Positions 1-12,800 of a DNA stretch of 64,000 nt are shown here, one piece after another. The notes under the pieces are model-generated. The model was not told where the DNA came from, searched no databases, and saw only the letters and a program-made list of their open reading frames with translations. Made by a program: the position numbers and the translations under genes. Position 1 is the first letter of the stretch, and every line of letters starts with the position of its first letter. The stretch is from Ectocarpus siliculosus (taxonomy: Eukaryota; Sar; Phaeophyceae; Ectocarpales; Ectocarpaceae): NCBI GenBank assembly GCA_000310025.1, contig FN649741.1, positions 2,273,144 to 2,337,143 of the forward strand. Reading direction: 5' to 3'.

Positions 1-60
1 GGGGGGGGGGGGGGGTACTCATTGTCGTGCATGCCCTAGTCGTTAGTTAGACCATTGACC
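1..60 (-). repeat. Poly(C)-tailed retroelement tail, minus orientation
   Basis: The window opens with 15 G. Read on the minus strand, the first 60 bases are a GGTCAATGGTCTAAC block followed by GGGCATGC and GAGTAC, then a C run. This is the same 3' tail that ends the LINE at 36800 and that precedes two SecA exons. It lies in the sense orientation of the DCAF7-like gene, inside its first intron. Confidence 0.6.
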
Positions 61-830
61 TTTCGCATCCCTACACAGCCGGGACGGAGCACGCCGGCTC
101 CTCACAGGACCAGGGGGGGGAGGGGGGGAGGAGAACCAAAACAAGTGGTAACGAAAACCATTCAGGGGCGGCGCGGCGCTTTGGCGCGCGAGGGAGCGAG
201 CGAGCACACAGCGGAGGAACATTTTTCCGTGAACACCAGATGGCGACAAAAATTGATTGTATGCATGTGTGTGTTCGCCCCGTCTATTGAGGCGCCAGTC
301 TATAAACGCTTTTTCGGTGTAGATGTTTGACGGGGTCGCACGCCGTTGGCTTAAAATGTATAGTTGGTGCAACCAAACGGCGGTAGCAATCGCCGGGTGC
401 ATTGGTGTTGTATCGGGCAGCGTTGAGAAGCACACTCGCCCTCTGTACAGCAGAAAGCGGCGGGTGTACTCGAACAACATTTAAACCAACGTACCGTACC
501 GCAGGAGGGGAGGGTAGAGAAGGGGCTCTTCCGTGTGACGACGGGTTGGAGTAACGGCACTAGTGCTGTGAGCGTTGATTTGAAGTGAAGACAAAAAAAA
601 AAAAAACTCTACAGGAGCACGGTGACGGCCTCGCCGTTTCGGGCTAACGTTGGGGACAAAACAACGTTGGAGACAAAGCCAACCAACGAAAACTTAGGGT
701 CTTCGTGTTGTGCCATGCTGCGGATATTCGGACCCCAAGAGAAGCCACAGCAGTAGTACTGTACTCGCATGATTCCAAGTTGCTTTTGAGATCACGGAAG
801 CTTATCTTCCTCGTGGAGCAAGAGACAAAC

Positions 831-1080
831 AAAATACACTCGTACGTACTGATCGTGCTGCATACAGGCTTCGACTATTTAGATGAATATGAGACCCACT
901 GGAACGTGCCCATGGTTGTCCATCCATATTCTGCGCTTGCGAATATGGAGCAAAAATACGAACAAAATACACTCCGTACGTACTGATCGTGCTGCATAAA
1001 TACAGGCTTCGACTAGATGAGTATGCGACCCACTGGAACGTGCCCAAGGCAGTCCGTCCATATTCTACCTTTGCGAATTC
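831..1080. repeat. Tandem duplication, about 133-bp unit, two copies
   Basis: Two direct copies start at 831 and 964. They share AAAATACACT, CGTACGTACTGATCGTGCTG and GACCCACTGGAACGTGCCC, with small indels. The array lies in the first intron of the DCAF7-like gene. Nothing else in 61-1771 looks coding to me. Confidence 0.8.
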
Positions 1081-1771
1081 GAAGTCGATCCCCATCTTCG
1101 AAGCAGAAGCGCCGTCTCACGTGCTCATCAAACGTACAGCGACATCGCGCACAAAATTTCCAAAAAACTCGTTTGGAGTTCGTCATACCCAGACACCACC
1201 ACCGCCACCACGGTACCGATAACGGAACATGCAGCAACAACAACGCGCTAACACGGTAAACGCCGTGTCGATGGGTGTTCGATCTGTGGGGCCTCACGGG
1301 CGCCGCTAGTCGGTGTGAGGCTGGCACTGTTGTAACCCGACTACTTCATACAGGCTTCCGTGTTGGTCGGGAAGTCCATCGCAGCAGTGACGCACACAAG
1401 CGTTGAATCTCTTTCTAACTACTGTTCAAGATAGATATACCAAGGCCTGTGCACAGCAGTAGTAGAAGCTCTGAGAATCTTGCAACGTCAAACCTTTCTT
1501 GCTTCAGTTTGCGCAGCTCCACCTACATAGCTGCCAGGAATTAGGCAGCATCCACCCTCGCGTGGTTGTCATTGTGGCGTCGGCACACACAGCAGCGACG
1601 GGAGCAGTAGGCGCTGCTGCGCGGGTATTCGGGGACCAGCTGCAAGCTGGCCATGTGCTAGGGTACTCTTGGGGACTTTGGACAAATTGAGGTGTAGTAT
1701 GCCCCAACTATCTGAGGCAGTACGTGTTGTAACAAGGCCACCGAACCAGGGGCCACTGCTGCTGCACTGAC

Positions 1772-1930
1772 CTGAACCTTGTTGTTGTACTCCTCCGTAA
1801 AGCTCCCTACGGCGAGGCGATACCTGTCCCCGGGATCCGACCGCTGGCACCATCCCATCGCGTAAATCTGCCACGGCGCCTCATAGGTGTAGATCTCCTT
1901 GCGACCGCCACCGCCTCCCTGGTCCCCCAT
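1772..1930 (-). CDS. First coding exon of a DCAF7/WDR68 (TTG1-type) WD40 protein, partial
   Basis: The exon encodes 53 residues starting [19 protein letters not shown] and ending at TEEYNNKVQ, followed by a canonical donor (CAG|GTCAGT). The [13 protein letters not shown], then [15 protein letters not shown] pattern is the highly conserved N-terminus of the DCAF7/WDR68/AN11/TTG1 family. These proteins are WD40 scaffolds for DYRK kinases and CUL4-DDB1 ligases in animals, and for MYB-bHLH complexes in plants. Only the first partial WD blade is present. The remaining exons must lie left of position 1, since I find no second family exon in 1-1771. An in-frame upstream ATG at 1960 would add ten residues, but family N-termini favour 1930. 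The gene is divergently arranged with SecA. Identification is by motif recognition only. Confidence 0.85.
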
Positions 1931-3879
1931 GTGTCTGTCCCCCGCTTTCCCTCGGCGCACCAGCGGCGAAAAAAGCTGCTCTTACACCTCCTGGAAGGTA
2001 GACAAGAGAGTCGGCGACGAGCATGATGGGTGACCAGTACATTGTAGCGAAAAAAGCGGCTCTACACCTCCTGGGAGATAGACAAGAGAGTCGGCGACGA
2101 GCATGATGGGGCGCAATTCGCAAAATAGACCCTCTTAGGACTGGAAGCCCAAGCGGGGACACTTCGGGGACACTGCACTTCGTAAAATGTATGCTTTCCG
2201 CACCGTGGTCGTCACTATGCTCCGCTGCGCGAAAACACGCGTTGGAAACCTTGGTCCACCATGCTTGTGTGGAGTGGTAAATACTCTGTGTCATACACCG
2301 CTGTGTGATACACCGCTGTGTGATGCCTCTCCTCGGCCTCCGACTTGTTGTACACTGTACACACATTCTCTCAAAGCCCGCGTCCCCCCTAGGTGGTGAA
2401 ACTACTGTACTGCTGTGAAGACTCCAACACATCCCGTTCGACTGTGGTTATTTCTCGAGTGGGCAGTCTTTCTGTGTGTATTAATAACGTTCCCTGATAG
2501 CCTGGCTGAAGCCAAGTCAGCCTTCGTCCCTCGGGACTGTATGGCCTCTCCCAATGAGCGGACGCGATTTTTTCTGGACCAATAACCTGTATTGGTAACT
2601 AGTAATGACTGCGTACCACAGCAGTAGGAGGGTAAACGACGGCGGTTACAACAGTAGGCTAGCGCCCGCGTTCACGAAACGTCAACTTGGGATCGAGGCT
2701 CAATTTCTTACTTACAGCAGTATTCGTCACCACCGACGAGCTACCAAAAGGTCATTATTTAGATATTAGCGTAGGATCCACGGCTGAGGTGTGTTTCTTG
2801 TTAATAGTCGACTGCTGTTTATCGTCAAAATCTGAGTCTTATGTTTCTGAAAGGTTTGCATCCTAATCGCGGGCGCTGACCGCTGTGCCGCAGCAGCAGT
2901 TGGCGACTGCTGTGGCAGGGGTGTGGGGCATACAGGAAAGCTGCAGTGACCCACCGCCGTTCTAAGTAGGTAGCCTACATCGCTCGCCAGAACTTGATCC
3001 GGCGAAGAGGCACACATGCAGGCGGCGTACACAACACACATGAATGTACACTCTGGGTGATTTATCCCTGCCCGTCCCTGGGCAACACGGTACGTGTGTG
3101 TACAGCGGTAAGTAGCCCGCGGCATCCTGGGGCACACAGCGTTGAGACAGCCAGCACAACGGGATTTGACCGCGGGCTTGGCACCCTGCCATACACATCT
3201 CCCGACGCGTCACACGGCTCTAACAGGCTACAGAGTGTTTCCTTGCAGGTGGTGGTGGTGGTGTACTGCGGTAGGCGAGACGGCGACGTCGAAGCGGCGC
3301 ACCATCTCGTGTATGGTAGTCTTTCTGTACATGGTATGCCGCAGGCGGCAGCAGCAGCATTTCAAAAAACAGAGGTATGGTGTGCCTCTTGTCCCACACG
3401 ATCAAAGGCACCGAGGCCATTGCATGATCGGTCCACACACCTTTCGTGCAGAACTTCCCAGAGTGCGGCCCAGTCCAGAAAGACAGAGAGGCAGAGAGAG
3501 GCAGAGAGAGAGAGAGAAGCTCGACCGACGCAGACTAGTGCAGTGGCAGGTGGATGTTGTACGCGGTGCAGAGGCTAGGTGAGGAGCACCGCGAAATGTA
3601 CAAAATGTTCGTTACTGGGGGGGACGCATCACGGAGCTCCGACAGGTGCAACATGCTGCTGACTGTTGACTCGCTGACTCTGCTGTGTCTGCTGCCCACT
3701 GACGCCGTCGCTGCCTCCGCTACAGAGAGTCCACTTCTTGCAAATATCTCCAAGACCTTCACCCCCGAGTATCGCGGTATAAGGATCCCCAGCAGGTCAC
3801 AGCAACGCCAGTATACAGCAGTAGCAATAATACCCATTGCCTCCCTGTGGAGGAACATCTTGAGAGGAGAGCTGCTGCC
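1931..3879. promoter_or_regulatory. Divergent intergenic region between DCAF7-like gene and SecA
   Basis: This is the bidirectional upstream region of two head-to-head genes. Immediately upstream of the DCAF7 start there is a tandem duplication of about 81 bp (copies near 1966 and 2047), sharing GCGAAAAAAGC and GACAAGAGAGTCGGCGACG. Fragments at 2447-2485, 2655-2715 and 2771-2800 belong to dispersed repeats seen again at 49.4 kb and 48.7-49.0 kb. Several ACAGCAGTA motifs occur. I could not identify a TATA box or any further gene. Confidence 0.5.
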
Positions 3880-3963
3880 ATGAAGAGAACAGCTGCCGCG
3901 ACCTCCCTGCTGCTCCTGGCGAGCTCATCCGGGGCGTCCGCCTTCGTGCAGGGGACCACGGGA
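3880..3963 (+). other. Bipartite plastid-targeting presequence of SecA
   Basis: The N-terminus [20 protein letters not shown] is followed by AFVQG. It has a basic n-region, a leucine-rich core and an ASA|F cleavage site with phenylalanine at +1. This ASA-F motif is the recognised mark of stramenopile and diatom plastid preproteins. The following stretch to about residue 80 is rich in Ser, Thr, Ala and Arg and poor in acidic residues, as expected of a transit peptide. The ATG at 3880 was preferred over the in-frame ATG at 3847 because the latter would put charged residues (EEHLERR) before the signal peptide. Confidence 0.85.
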
Positions 3964-6831
3964 CGGCATCTCCCATCGTCGGCGTCCACAAGGTCCCCCG
4001 CGACAGAAGCAGGAGAGTCGGCGTTTTCATGTTCCGCTTCCGTCCGTCGCGGCCGTGATCTTGGCAAGGCTGCAGCGGCAGCACTGCTGTCCACTAAGGC
4101 GGGGAGGAGGAGACCATCAGCGGAGGTCAGTTTTGCGGGGGATAGAGGCGGGCTCCTCTTAGCGTGTCTTAGTGGGGCTTCTCGAGATGTGTTTCCTGGG
4201 TGTTGAGGCGGATGTTTGTTGCTGTTGCGGTGCATGCGTATGCGGGTCGATTTTAGCGTCTGACGATCTACGACTCTGCGCTGGATGATGTCATCTTGCC
4301 CACGGCGCAGATCAGGAAAAATGAAACAAACACAGAAAAGACTTGCTAAACCAACCCGTTCGAGATATACCCACAGTCATGATGATGGCACTTATAGGAT
4401 GCATATGCAAGGGGACTCCTCCATCGCCGTGATGACAATTGTTGTTTGTGGCACGCTCGAAGAACACTGCTGCAGCAGTGCACGCTGCGAGGTACACCGC
4501 AGCAGTTGCGAACTCTTGTCTCACCCGATCTACAACGAGCACTTGCACAGCCGCGTACATTGGCATGCTGTTGCTGTAGTCTATAGGCGCGATCCCCAGC
4601 AGTGTTGCTGCTGCTGCTGGAAGCATTATAGTCTGCCTTTAGTGTCGTTCGACAGCAGCTCATGTTTTCGACAGAAATACGCCTGCGGTGATCTTGGGGA
4701 GACACGATAATCATCTCACAGGTAAACTACTGCTGCTGTAGTGCCTTCCCGAAGAGTCTTACGGTACTGCTGTAAGCTCGTCGAAACCGGGCACCAAACA
4801 CACATGTTCATCAGCAGTACCAGACCAATCATACCAGTCGATAAGCCTGTCGGAACTGACTGGTGTAATGGTTTGATTTGGCTGCTAAAATAGTCATTCT
4901 GCGTATGTACGTAGCGGAGCAGTTCTCCGTCAATTTTTCGGCGTATGTATGAGTTCCTCGCCAGCGAACAATGAGCCAAAGACGATGTTAATTTACATTT
5001 GGGAAAATAAAAGTACACGCGACATCGCTGTCTGAACCATGTCGTTGTCCGACATACCAGCAACAATCTCTACAAAACTCTTTGGCGCTCTTGGTGGAGC
5101 TTGCAACGAAGCTCTCGGAGCCGCTACCCCAAGTATGTAGCTCGAAGAGCAACACCGGCATCGCTTTTCTATCCTACGCTGGCAATTGATTTCAATCGTG
5201 TCCGCTCACCGACGGGCCGCGTATGTATTTGAAAATGTGTCTGCTCACGGACGGAAACATGTTCCGCGGCACCCGCAATTCTTACGTCGACCTCTCCGTC
5301 GTGCTGCCGCACAGCCGATACTGTGCATACACGCGGGAACATGCACTTTTGAGCGAAGGACGATTGAACCTTTCCCGAGCTAAACACTTTGAGTTTTGCC
5401 CGCAGTGGAGGGCTTGTCTGTGGCCCCGAACCGGAGCTCTTTGAGTCGGAGCGGCAAACTGCTGTAGGGTGGTACAGTAGAGGACCGTTAGTAGTACCAG
5501 TGCCGGTTGAATGGTGCACATGGGTATAGTGCGGGTCAAACATCTGGGCACCACTCCCGTACTAAAACCTGTGTAAAATCCCTGTTCTGAATAGTGCCGG
5601 TCCCTCTGAATAGCGCCGGTGAAGGTCAGGTCCATACCGGCACTACTGAGGACCCTCTGCTGTAGTTTGGAACTCTGAGCGACAAGAAAGGGGTGATTCA
5701 AAGCAACTTAGGAACCCTCGAGCGTGTTGATCAATCAGCAACATCTGCTTGTCCATGCACATTGTGCGGGCTCCACGCAGGCGGCCTTGCGCATGGGCCT
5801 ACTGGACGACCTGCTCTCTTCCAAGGCAGACCCGGTGAGCGCCGCGAACGCGGACGTGCTGGTGTCATACGAGACTCGCATCAAGAATATCAACGCCCTC
5901 GAAGACGAGATAGAGGACCTAACGGACGACGAGCTAAGGTGATCAAGAAGGGAACCAAACCCAGCCTTTGAGATTATTTTAGGCAGTACAGCAGTACAGA
6001 ACGGACTCGTATTCACGAAAGTCTATTTTGTTGAGAAACAGAGGTTCATTTTTTTATGAAAATAGGTTCAAAATGTGCAACTTAAGAGGTGGATCCTAGA
6101 CTGATCTCTTAAGTATGTCACAACCCGTGCTCGACCCAGGGGCGAGCGATGGAATACGAAACTGAGAATCGGGCCGTTTAACATTTCGTATCTCCGAGCT
6201 CATTCTGTACTGCTGTACATGCCATGCCGCGTCGTGAGCATTTTTTTGTTTGTTTGTTTATGAACCGATATTCACGCACCTTACCCTACAGTATTGTCGA
6301 CGCGCGAAGCCCGGCTGGCGTGTGCCCGAAAAGATACTCCGAGACATGGAAAACCGTGTGTGCCATACGCACCGGGAAAAATGTGGAAAACGAAAGACCA
6401 GATAGCTGGTGCATGAAAGTACCGCTAGAGGCGAGGTGGAGTAATCGAGCTTTGAGCATCGGTTCAGGGGGTGTGGTATCTTACGCAATGCACCCTATGG
6501 TCGCCGAATTGCCATTGAGAATCGGTTCAGGGGGTGTGATATCTTACGCAATACAACCTATGGTCGTCGAACTGCCATTGGGACCTTGACAATGGCGCTG
6601 GCAATGGCGAATTGGCAGGGACAAAACGAAGGAGTTTCGCGACAGGCTTTCGAAGGGTGAGGGTTTGGATGACATGATAGAAGAGGCTTTTGCCGTGGTC
6701 CGAGAGGCTGCCTGGAGGGTACTGGAGCTACGCCACTACGACGTTCAGGTGATGTGATTGGTTGTGTTGATGGTTTGCTTTAGTTTTTTCCCCTGTATTT
6801 TCGTTTGCAGCAACTACAACACCATAATCAA

Positions 6832-6862
<31 letters not shown>

Positions 6863-9800
6863 GACAACAACATTAGAGCTGTGGGTAGATGCTGGGGACA
6901 CTCTGTGTGTGTGCATATCTTTCATCGGTCTAAGGGGCGCTCGTGTGTGTTTGGTTTGTATCCCCATAGACCACGCTAATCGGCTGAAAAAGCGAAAATA
7001 CGTCAGTCTCAGCTGGATAATAATCGCGACCACGCTTTCCAGTCGTTTGTATGCGTGCATGTTTTCATGCTTCTTGTGCATGTCGTTCTTGTCTTCACAT
7101 TCAAAATCCGTCCCGATCTCTCTGCCCAGTACCTCCCTTCTGTCCGTACTGATCTGCCTCTTGACGCGGTCGATCCGCGGGCTAAAAGGTACACTCAAAT
7201 AAATTGGACCCGCATGTTTTTTTATTTTTTGCCCGTCGGTGAGCAGCTCATGGGCGGGCTAGCCTTACACGAGGGGAAACTGGCCGAGATGGCAACGGGG
7301 GAGGGGAAGACTCTCGTGGCGACGCTGCCCTGCTATCTCAATGCTCTCGCGGGAAAGGGCACCGTGTTGGTGGTGACCGCAAACGACTACCTCGCCAGGA
7401 GGGACGCCGAAACGATGGGTCAGGTAAAAAAAGAAGTAAACAACGAGCACACGTGGTACATGCCTATGAAAACGATCGTTTGCGGCTAAGAAGCTGTTTT
7501 TTCTGAGGTGTGGTCTTGGTACATGCGAATGATTGAGACATCGAAGGTAGAAAGTCGGGATTTGTTCTTGAATATCGAGGGAATACGATTTTTTAATACG
7601 GACGGGCAGACATCCCCGCTTTTACCATTTGTGCCTACAGTATCCCTTGAGATTTCGTTGCAAACACAAGCGTGCCTTCAGGTCGTTAGCAGTGGAGACT
7701 GCTCCGGGAGCCATTTGTCTGCTGTCTTCAAGCAAATCTTGGCTGTTCGTCTGCCTTTTTCAAGCAGCTCTTGGCCATTTCTTGTGTTCAGCGCAATATT
7801 CTTGATGTCCTTTTTTTTTTTTTTCTGCCTTTCCTATGCGGTAGGAGGGAACTGTATGTAGTGTAGCCCTTCTGTCTTCTCTGTTCTTCAGGGGTGTTCA
7901 CGGAGTAGAACCGCTCCGCAGATCGCTTTCCCCCCTTGTTTTATGGCATCACGTAGCGAAGTGGTGCGGTTCGTCCGACGGATTTTTTTTTTTTTTTTCA
8001 TTTCAAGGTAACCCGGAGCGGTTTCGGAGCGGTTTATACCTCTTGCACCCTCGTAATAAATGGTGTTTTTTCTCTCCTTCTGCATTCCGTGTGGCGGTAT
8101 ATCACGTTTTGTTTTGTTCGTCGAGTGCGCATTCTCGTTTTGTGCTTCGCACGTGGAGGAGCATGTCTTGCATTTGGCCGCGGTGGTATGTCCCGGCACC
8201 CCTCAAGTCACCCCCCCCGCTTCCTCTCTGTCAAGCATGTTTTTGTTTCGCGGGAAATCTGGGTGGGTCCATGGTATGCGTACAGGGGGTCGATATCCTG
8301 GTACAAAGGGGGGTGTTATCTACCGTGCAGATATGAAGATGTTTCGACACTGACGACTGTGGAAAGAGGGGACCATCAATCTTCAGGCGTTGGGGGATTG
8401 TTTTGTCCTTCATGAAGGGGATCGATCTATCTCCACACGACACAGCCGTTTTACAAAAAATATTTCGTAACAAAAAAGAAAAAAACAATGCTGCATGCAG
8501 GTGCACCGATTCCTAGGGCTCAGCGTGGGGCTGATCCAATCAACGATGCCGGAGGCCCAGAGAAAGGAGGCGTACTCCTGTGACGTCACCTACGCCACCA
8601 ACCAGGAGCTTGGGTTCGACTACCTTCGAGACCACCTGACGGTTACCCAAGACGGTGTGTTTGTGGACCGGGATAGGGGGTGTGTTTTGGTTGGTTGGCC
8701 CTTTGGGTGGTTTCGGTGTTTTTCTTGACGGGGGGGGGGGCGAAGGGTCTGACTTCGTGTGGCGGTGTGTAGCTTTGGTTGATCCTTTTCCGTCTTGGAT
8801 GGATGACCCGTCAAAGTTTCCTCTGTATGTTCGCATCCCTAGGTTATCTCTCTGCGCATCCCTATGCATAGGTTCTCTCTCTCTCTCTGGCTCTCTCTCT
8901 CTCTCTCTCTGGCTCTCTGTCTCTCTCCCTCTCCTTCTGCTCTTTGTGTCTCTCTCTCTCTTTCTGTCTGTGTAGGTCTGCTTCTTGGCGGAAGATCTGC
9001 ATCTCTCTTTTATCTCTCACTGCCTCGCTCGCTCTCTCTGCCGTATTCTTCTCTCTTTGACGACATCCCCATCTCTTGGCCCAACAATCCAAATCCTCCC
9101 TACCCAGGAACGGTGCAAACGAAGGACTTCTTCTTCTGTCTGGTGGACGAAGCCGACTCCATCCTCATCGACGAGGCACGAACGCCTCTCATCATTTCCA
9201 GGAGTGTCGACGCCCCCGCCCAGAAGTTCGCCACGTCCCAGAAGATCGCCAGCGTGTTGGAGAAGGGTGTCCACTACACGGTACGGTTTGTGTGACACTA
9301 TACGGTGCGGTTAGTGTGACGCTACACGGTACGGTTAGTGTGACGCTACACGGTACTGGAGAAGGGTGTCCACTACACGGTACGGTTTGTGTTACACTAT
9401 ACTGTACGGTTAGTGTGACACTACACGGTGCGGTTAGTGTGACGCTACACGGTACGGTTAGTGTGACGCTACATAGTACGTTTTATATGACCACTACACG
9501 GTACGGTTAGTGTGACGCTACACAGTACATTTTGTATGACACTATAGCTATACGAAAATTAAAAAGTTACACAGGTGTGATAAAATCGCCCCAGATCTAA
9601 ACTCATGCCGGGTGTGTGTTCTTTCGTATTCGTTAAATCGCGCAATGCAACGGTTTATGTTACCTTTTTGTATTCAACGTGTCGATGATTTGAAGGTTGA
9701 GATGATAAGGGAGGGGGGTTTAATAAGTGGTTTGGTCGGCGTGATGCAAGTGTTTCTGCGCAAGCAGAGTACGCGTGAAAGACCCGCTTGTTTTTTCACC

Positions 9801-12800
9801 CCCCAAGTGCTTGACGGAAAACGTCGTCGTTCTGTGTTTCTGCCTCTGTTGGTTGTTGTTTACGTTGTCGTTGTCGTTGTTTTGCAGGTGTCTGAGAAGG
9901 AGCAGTCGGTGGTCTTGACGGACAAGGGCTACGACGACTGCGACCGCATCCTGGGCAAGTCCATGTTCGACCCTAGGGACCCGTGGGCGCCTTTCATCAT
10001 CAACTCCGTCAAGGCGAAAGAGATATTCACCCGGGACAAGGTAAATCGACGGTAGTGGGCCCAGTTTAACGACATGCCCCGATTTAGCGGAGAGCCTCGT
10101 GCAGCGACCGTATGGCACCACTGCAGCCCGACTGCAAGACTAGCCACTACATGCCGGCAATGACGACCTGCACCTGAATGTAGCGTCCAAAATTCCCTCC
10201 TGATACTATGATAGGGGTCGCTAATTTTGGCATGCCACCGGCGTTTTTGTGGTTATTATCTACGGATGGGTTCACCACGCTGACGACGTCAAATTCACGC
10301 CGGGCTATGGCTCGGCCGGCACTTTCGACTACCACAGCCCCATCTCGGCAACTATTTCCCTGCTGCGGATGCATGTTTCTGTATCTCTCTGTATCTCTAC
10401 CCTATCTCCATCTCTATCTCTGCCTCTCTCTCCCTCGCCTCGCTCTGCGCCTGTCTGTCTGCCTGTCTGCCTGTCTGCCTCTCTCTCCCTCCGTCCCTCT
10501 CTCTCTGTGTATCTCTCTCGCCCCCCTCTATCTCTAATCGTGTGATGATTGCCCGCACACTTCCGACTGATTGACTGACTGATTGGCTGACAGACCGCAT
10601 AACTGAACGTGACCGAATCACTAATTGACTGGATGAATGAATGATTTGACTCCAGGAGTACATCGTCCGCGACACGGAAGTCCTCATCGTGGACACGTTC
10701 AGCGGCAGAGTGCTAGAGGGACGGAGGTACAGCGACGGCCTTCACCAGTCCATTGAGGCCAAGGAAGGTCAGTCAGTCAGTCACTCATTCAGTCAGTAAG
10801 TCACTCAACCACTCAATCACTCAATCACTCACTCACAGTAGTCTACGCAGCAAAATTGATAAGTCTAAGCAAACATATGGGATAAAGTATTCAATCCGTG
10901 CTTTAGGGTTAGGGTCAGGGTTAGGGATAGGGTCTGCGTGCCCCCTATTATTTTTCTATATACTCTTGAAATCCTGCGTAGGCGGTCCGTAGTCTACGCA
11001 GCAAGATTGATTAAGCAAACATGTGGCATAAAGAATTCAATCCGTGCTTTGCGGTTAGGATTGGATAGGGTTAGGGATAGGGTCTGCGTGCCCCCTCCCT
11101 ATTCTATTATTTTTCTAGATGCTCTTGAAATCCTGCGAAGGCGATCCCTCAATCACTCACTATCATTGAGTCACTCACCCACTCATTTCATTTTAGTCAC
11201 TCACTCACTCACTCACTCACTCACTCAGTCTCGCCCACCTGCCATTGTTGTGGTGGCTCTGTGGTTGGTTGTCGGTTGCACGGAGGCCGCTGCCCGCCAC
11301 TGCCCGGTGAAATCGCTTTGCATGGATGGAATATTCAATTCAAGGCTTTCTCGTTGTCTTGAGTGGTGCCCTGGTGCCGTTGTCGCCGTAGGGTTAGGGT
11401 TTGGTTGAGTTCGGCATCGATGGATGGGTCTAGACTGACCACCTTGATGAGAACACGGTCATTTTTTTTACGGCCTGAGAGGCTTGGCGCTGTTCTTCTC
11501 CCCCTCAGAGTAATCCTACCCCCAATCCTCACCACCCTTAGCCTTAGACATTGAATATTATCTCTTGGGAAAGGGATCGCTGCTTGTTCGAGACACAGCT
11601 AGGAAGAGGTCCTGTCGCAAGTGACCTAAATAGGTAAGCTAGATAGCCCGAACCCTAATCCGAACCCTAAGCCAACTTGTCCGAACCCGAACTATCTGCA
11701 GTAGCTGGACCGGTGTATTGCCGGTCGAATAGTGCTGGGTGCCCGGTATATTGCTGGTATTTTCGGCCCGCACACACGGAAATACCAAGTCGTTGTTCTG
11801 TACTTGGAATTGTGCCGGTGTCCGGTATTGTGCCGGTAAAATCTCTGGACACATACCGGCAATATACAGAACCCACTTTGTGCTGTATATGGAATCCTTG
11901 TTTTTCCCACACATTGAAATACCAAGTCGTTGTTCTGTACTTGGAATACTGCCGGTGTCGGTACCGGTATGGTGCCCGTAAAATCTCTGGACACATACCG
12001 GCACAATACAGAACCCACATTTTGCTGTACATGAAACCCTTGTTTTTGGTTTTTCTCTCTTGGGACAGGGATCACCGTATCGAAGCAGAGCCAGGTGATG
12101 GCGCAGGTCACCTACCAGGCGCTTTTCCGAAGCTTCCCCAAGCTGTGCGGCATGACGGGTACCGCCATGACCGATGCCAACGAGCTTGGCACCACATACG
12201 GCTTGCAAGTGGTTCAGGTGGGCGCGTTTCTTTTTTTTTTTTGTCCGTTGACTTACTTTTGACCTCCGAGCGACTCTCTCTTTTTTAACACCCGAAATCG
12301 TTAGACAGCATTAGGCCAAACGATTTTTTGTCTGTGTGTGGTCCTTCGACTTGCTTTGGCATTTGAGCAACCTGCTTCTTTAGGAACCGGAATCAAACCA
12401 TTAGACCGCAGAGACGGATGCAGTGTTTTTTTGTACGTTTCGAGCTTGAGCCAATTTACCGCTTCGCAACCGAATAAGAAATCAGACTAGACGGTTGCTG
12501 TGCTGTTTCTTTTGATTTCTCGCTTCCAACCTTTAGCATTTTTCCCTTCCGTAAATCAAAACACTCAGCCCAAGTCCCGAACCCGTAGTCCCGAGCCCGC
12601 AGCGACCTCGTTCCTTACGGCCACCCCGCCTCTCTTTGTTGCGTGTCCTCAAGATCCCTACGGCCCTGCCGATTGCTAGGAGAGACTATTCCCGGACGTC
12701 GTCTTCCGCAACCGTGAGGGCGCTAACGCGGCCATGCTTAACGAGGTGGAGAGGCTGCACAAGGACGGCAGGCCGGTCCTGATCGGAACCACGAACGTCG

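Noticed and set aside
9259-9545. Regular repeats resembling a CRISPR array
   Set aside because: There are no distinct spacers, the units are contiguous and degenerate, the genome is eukaryotic and no cas genes are present. This is a minisatellite.
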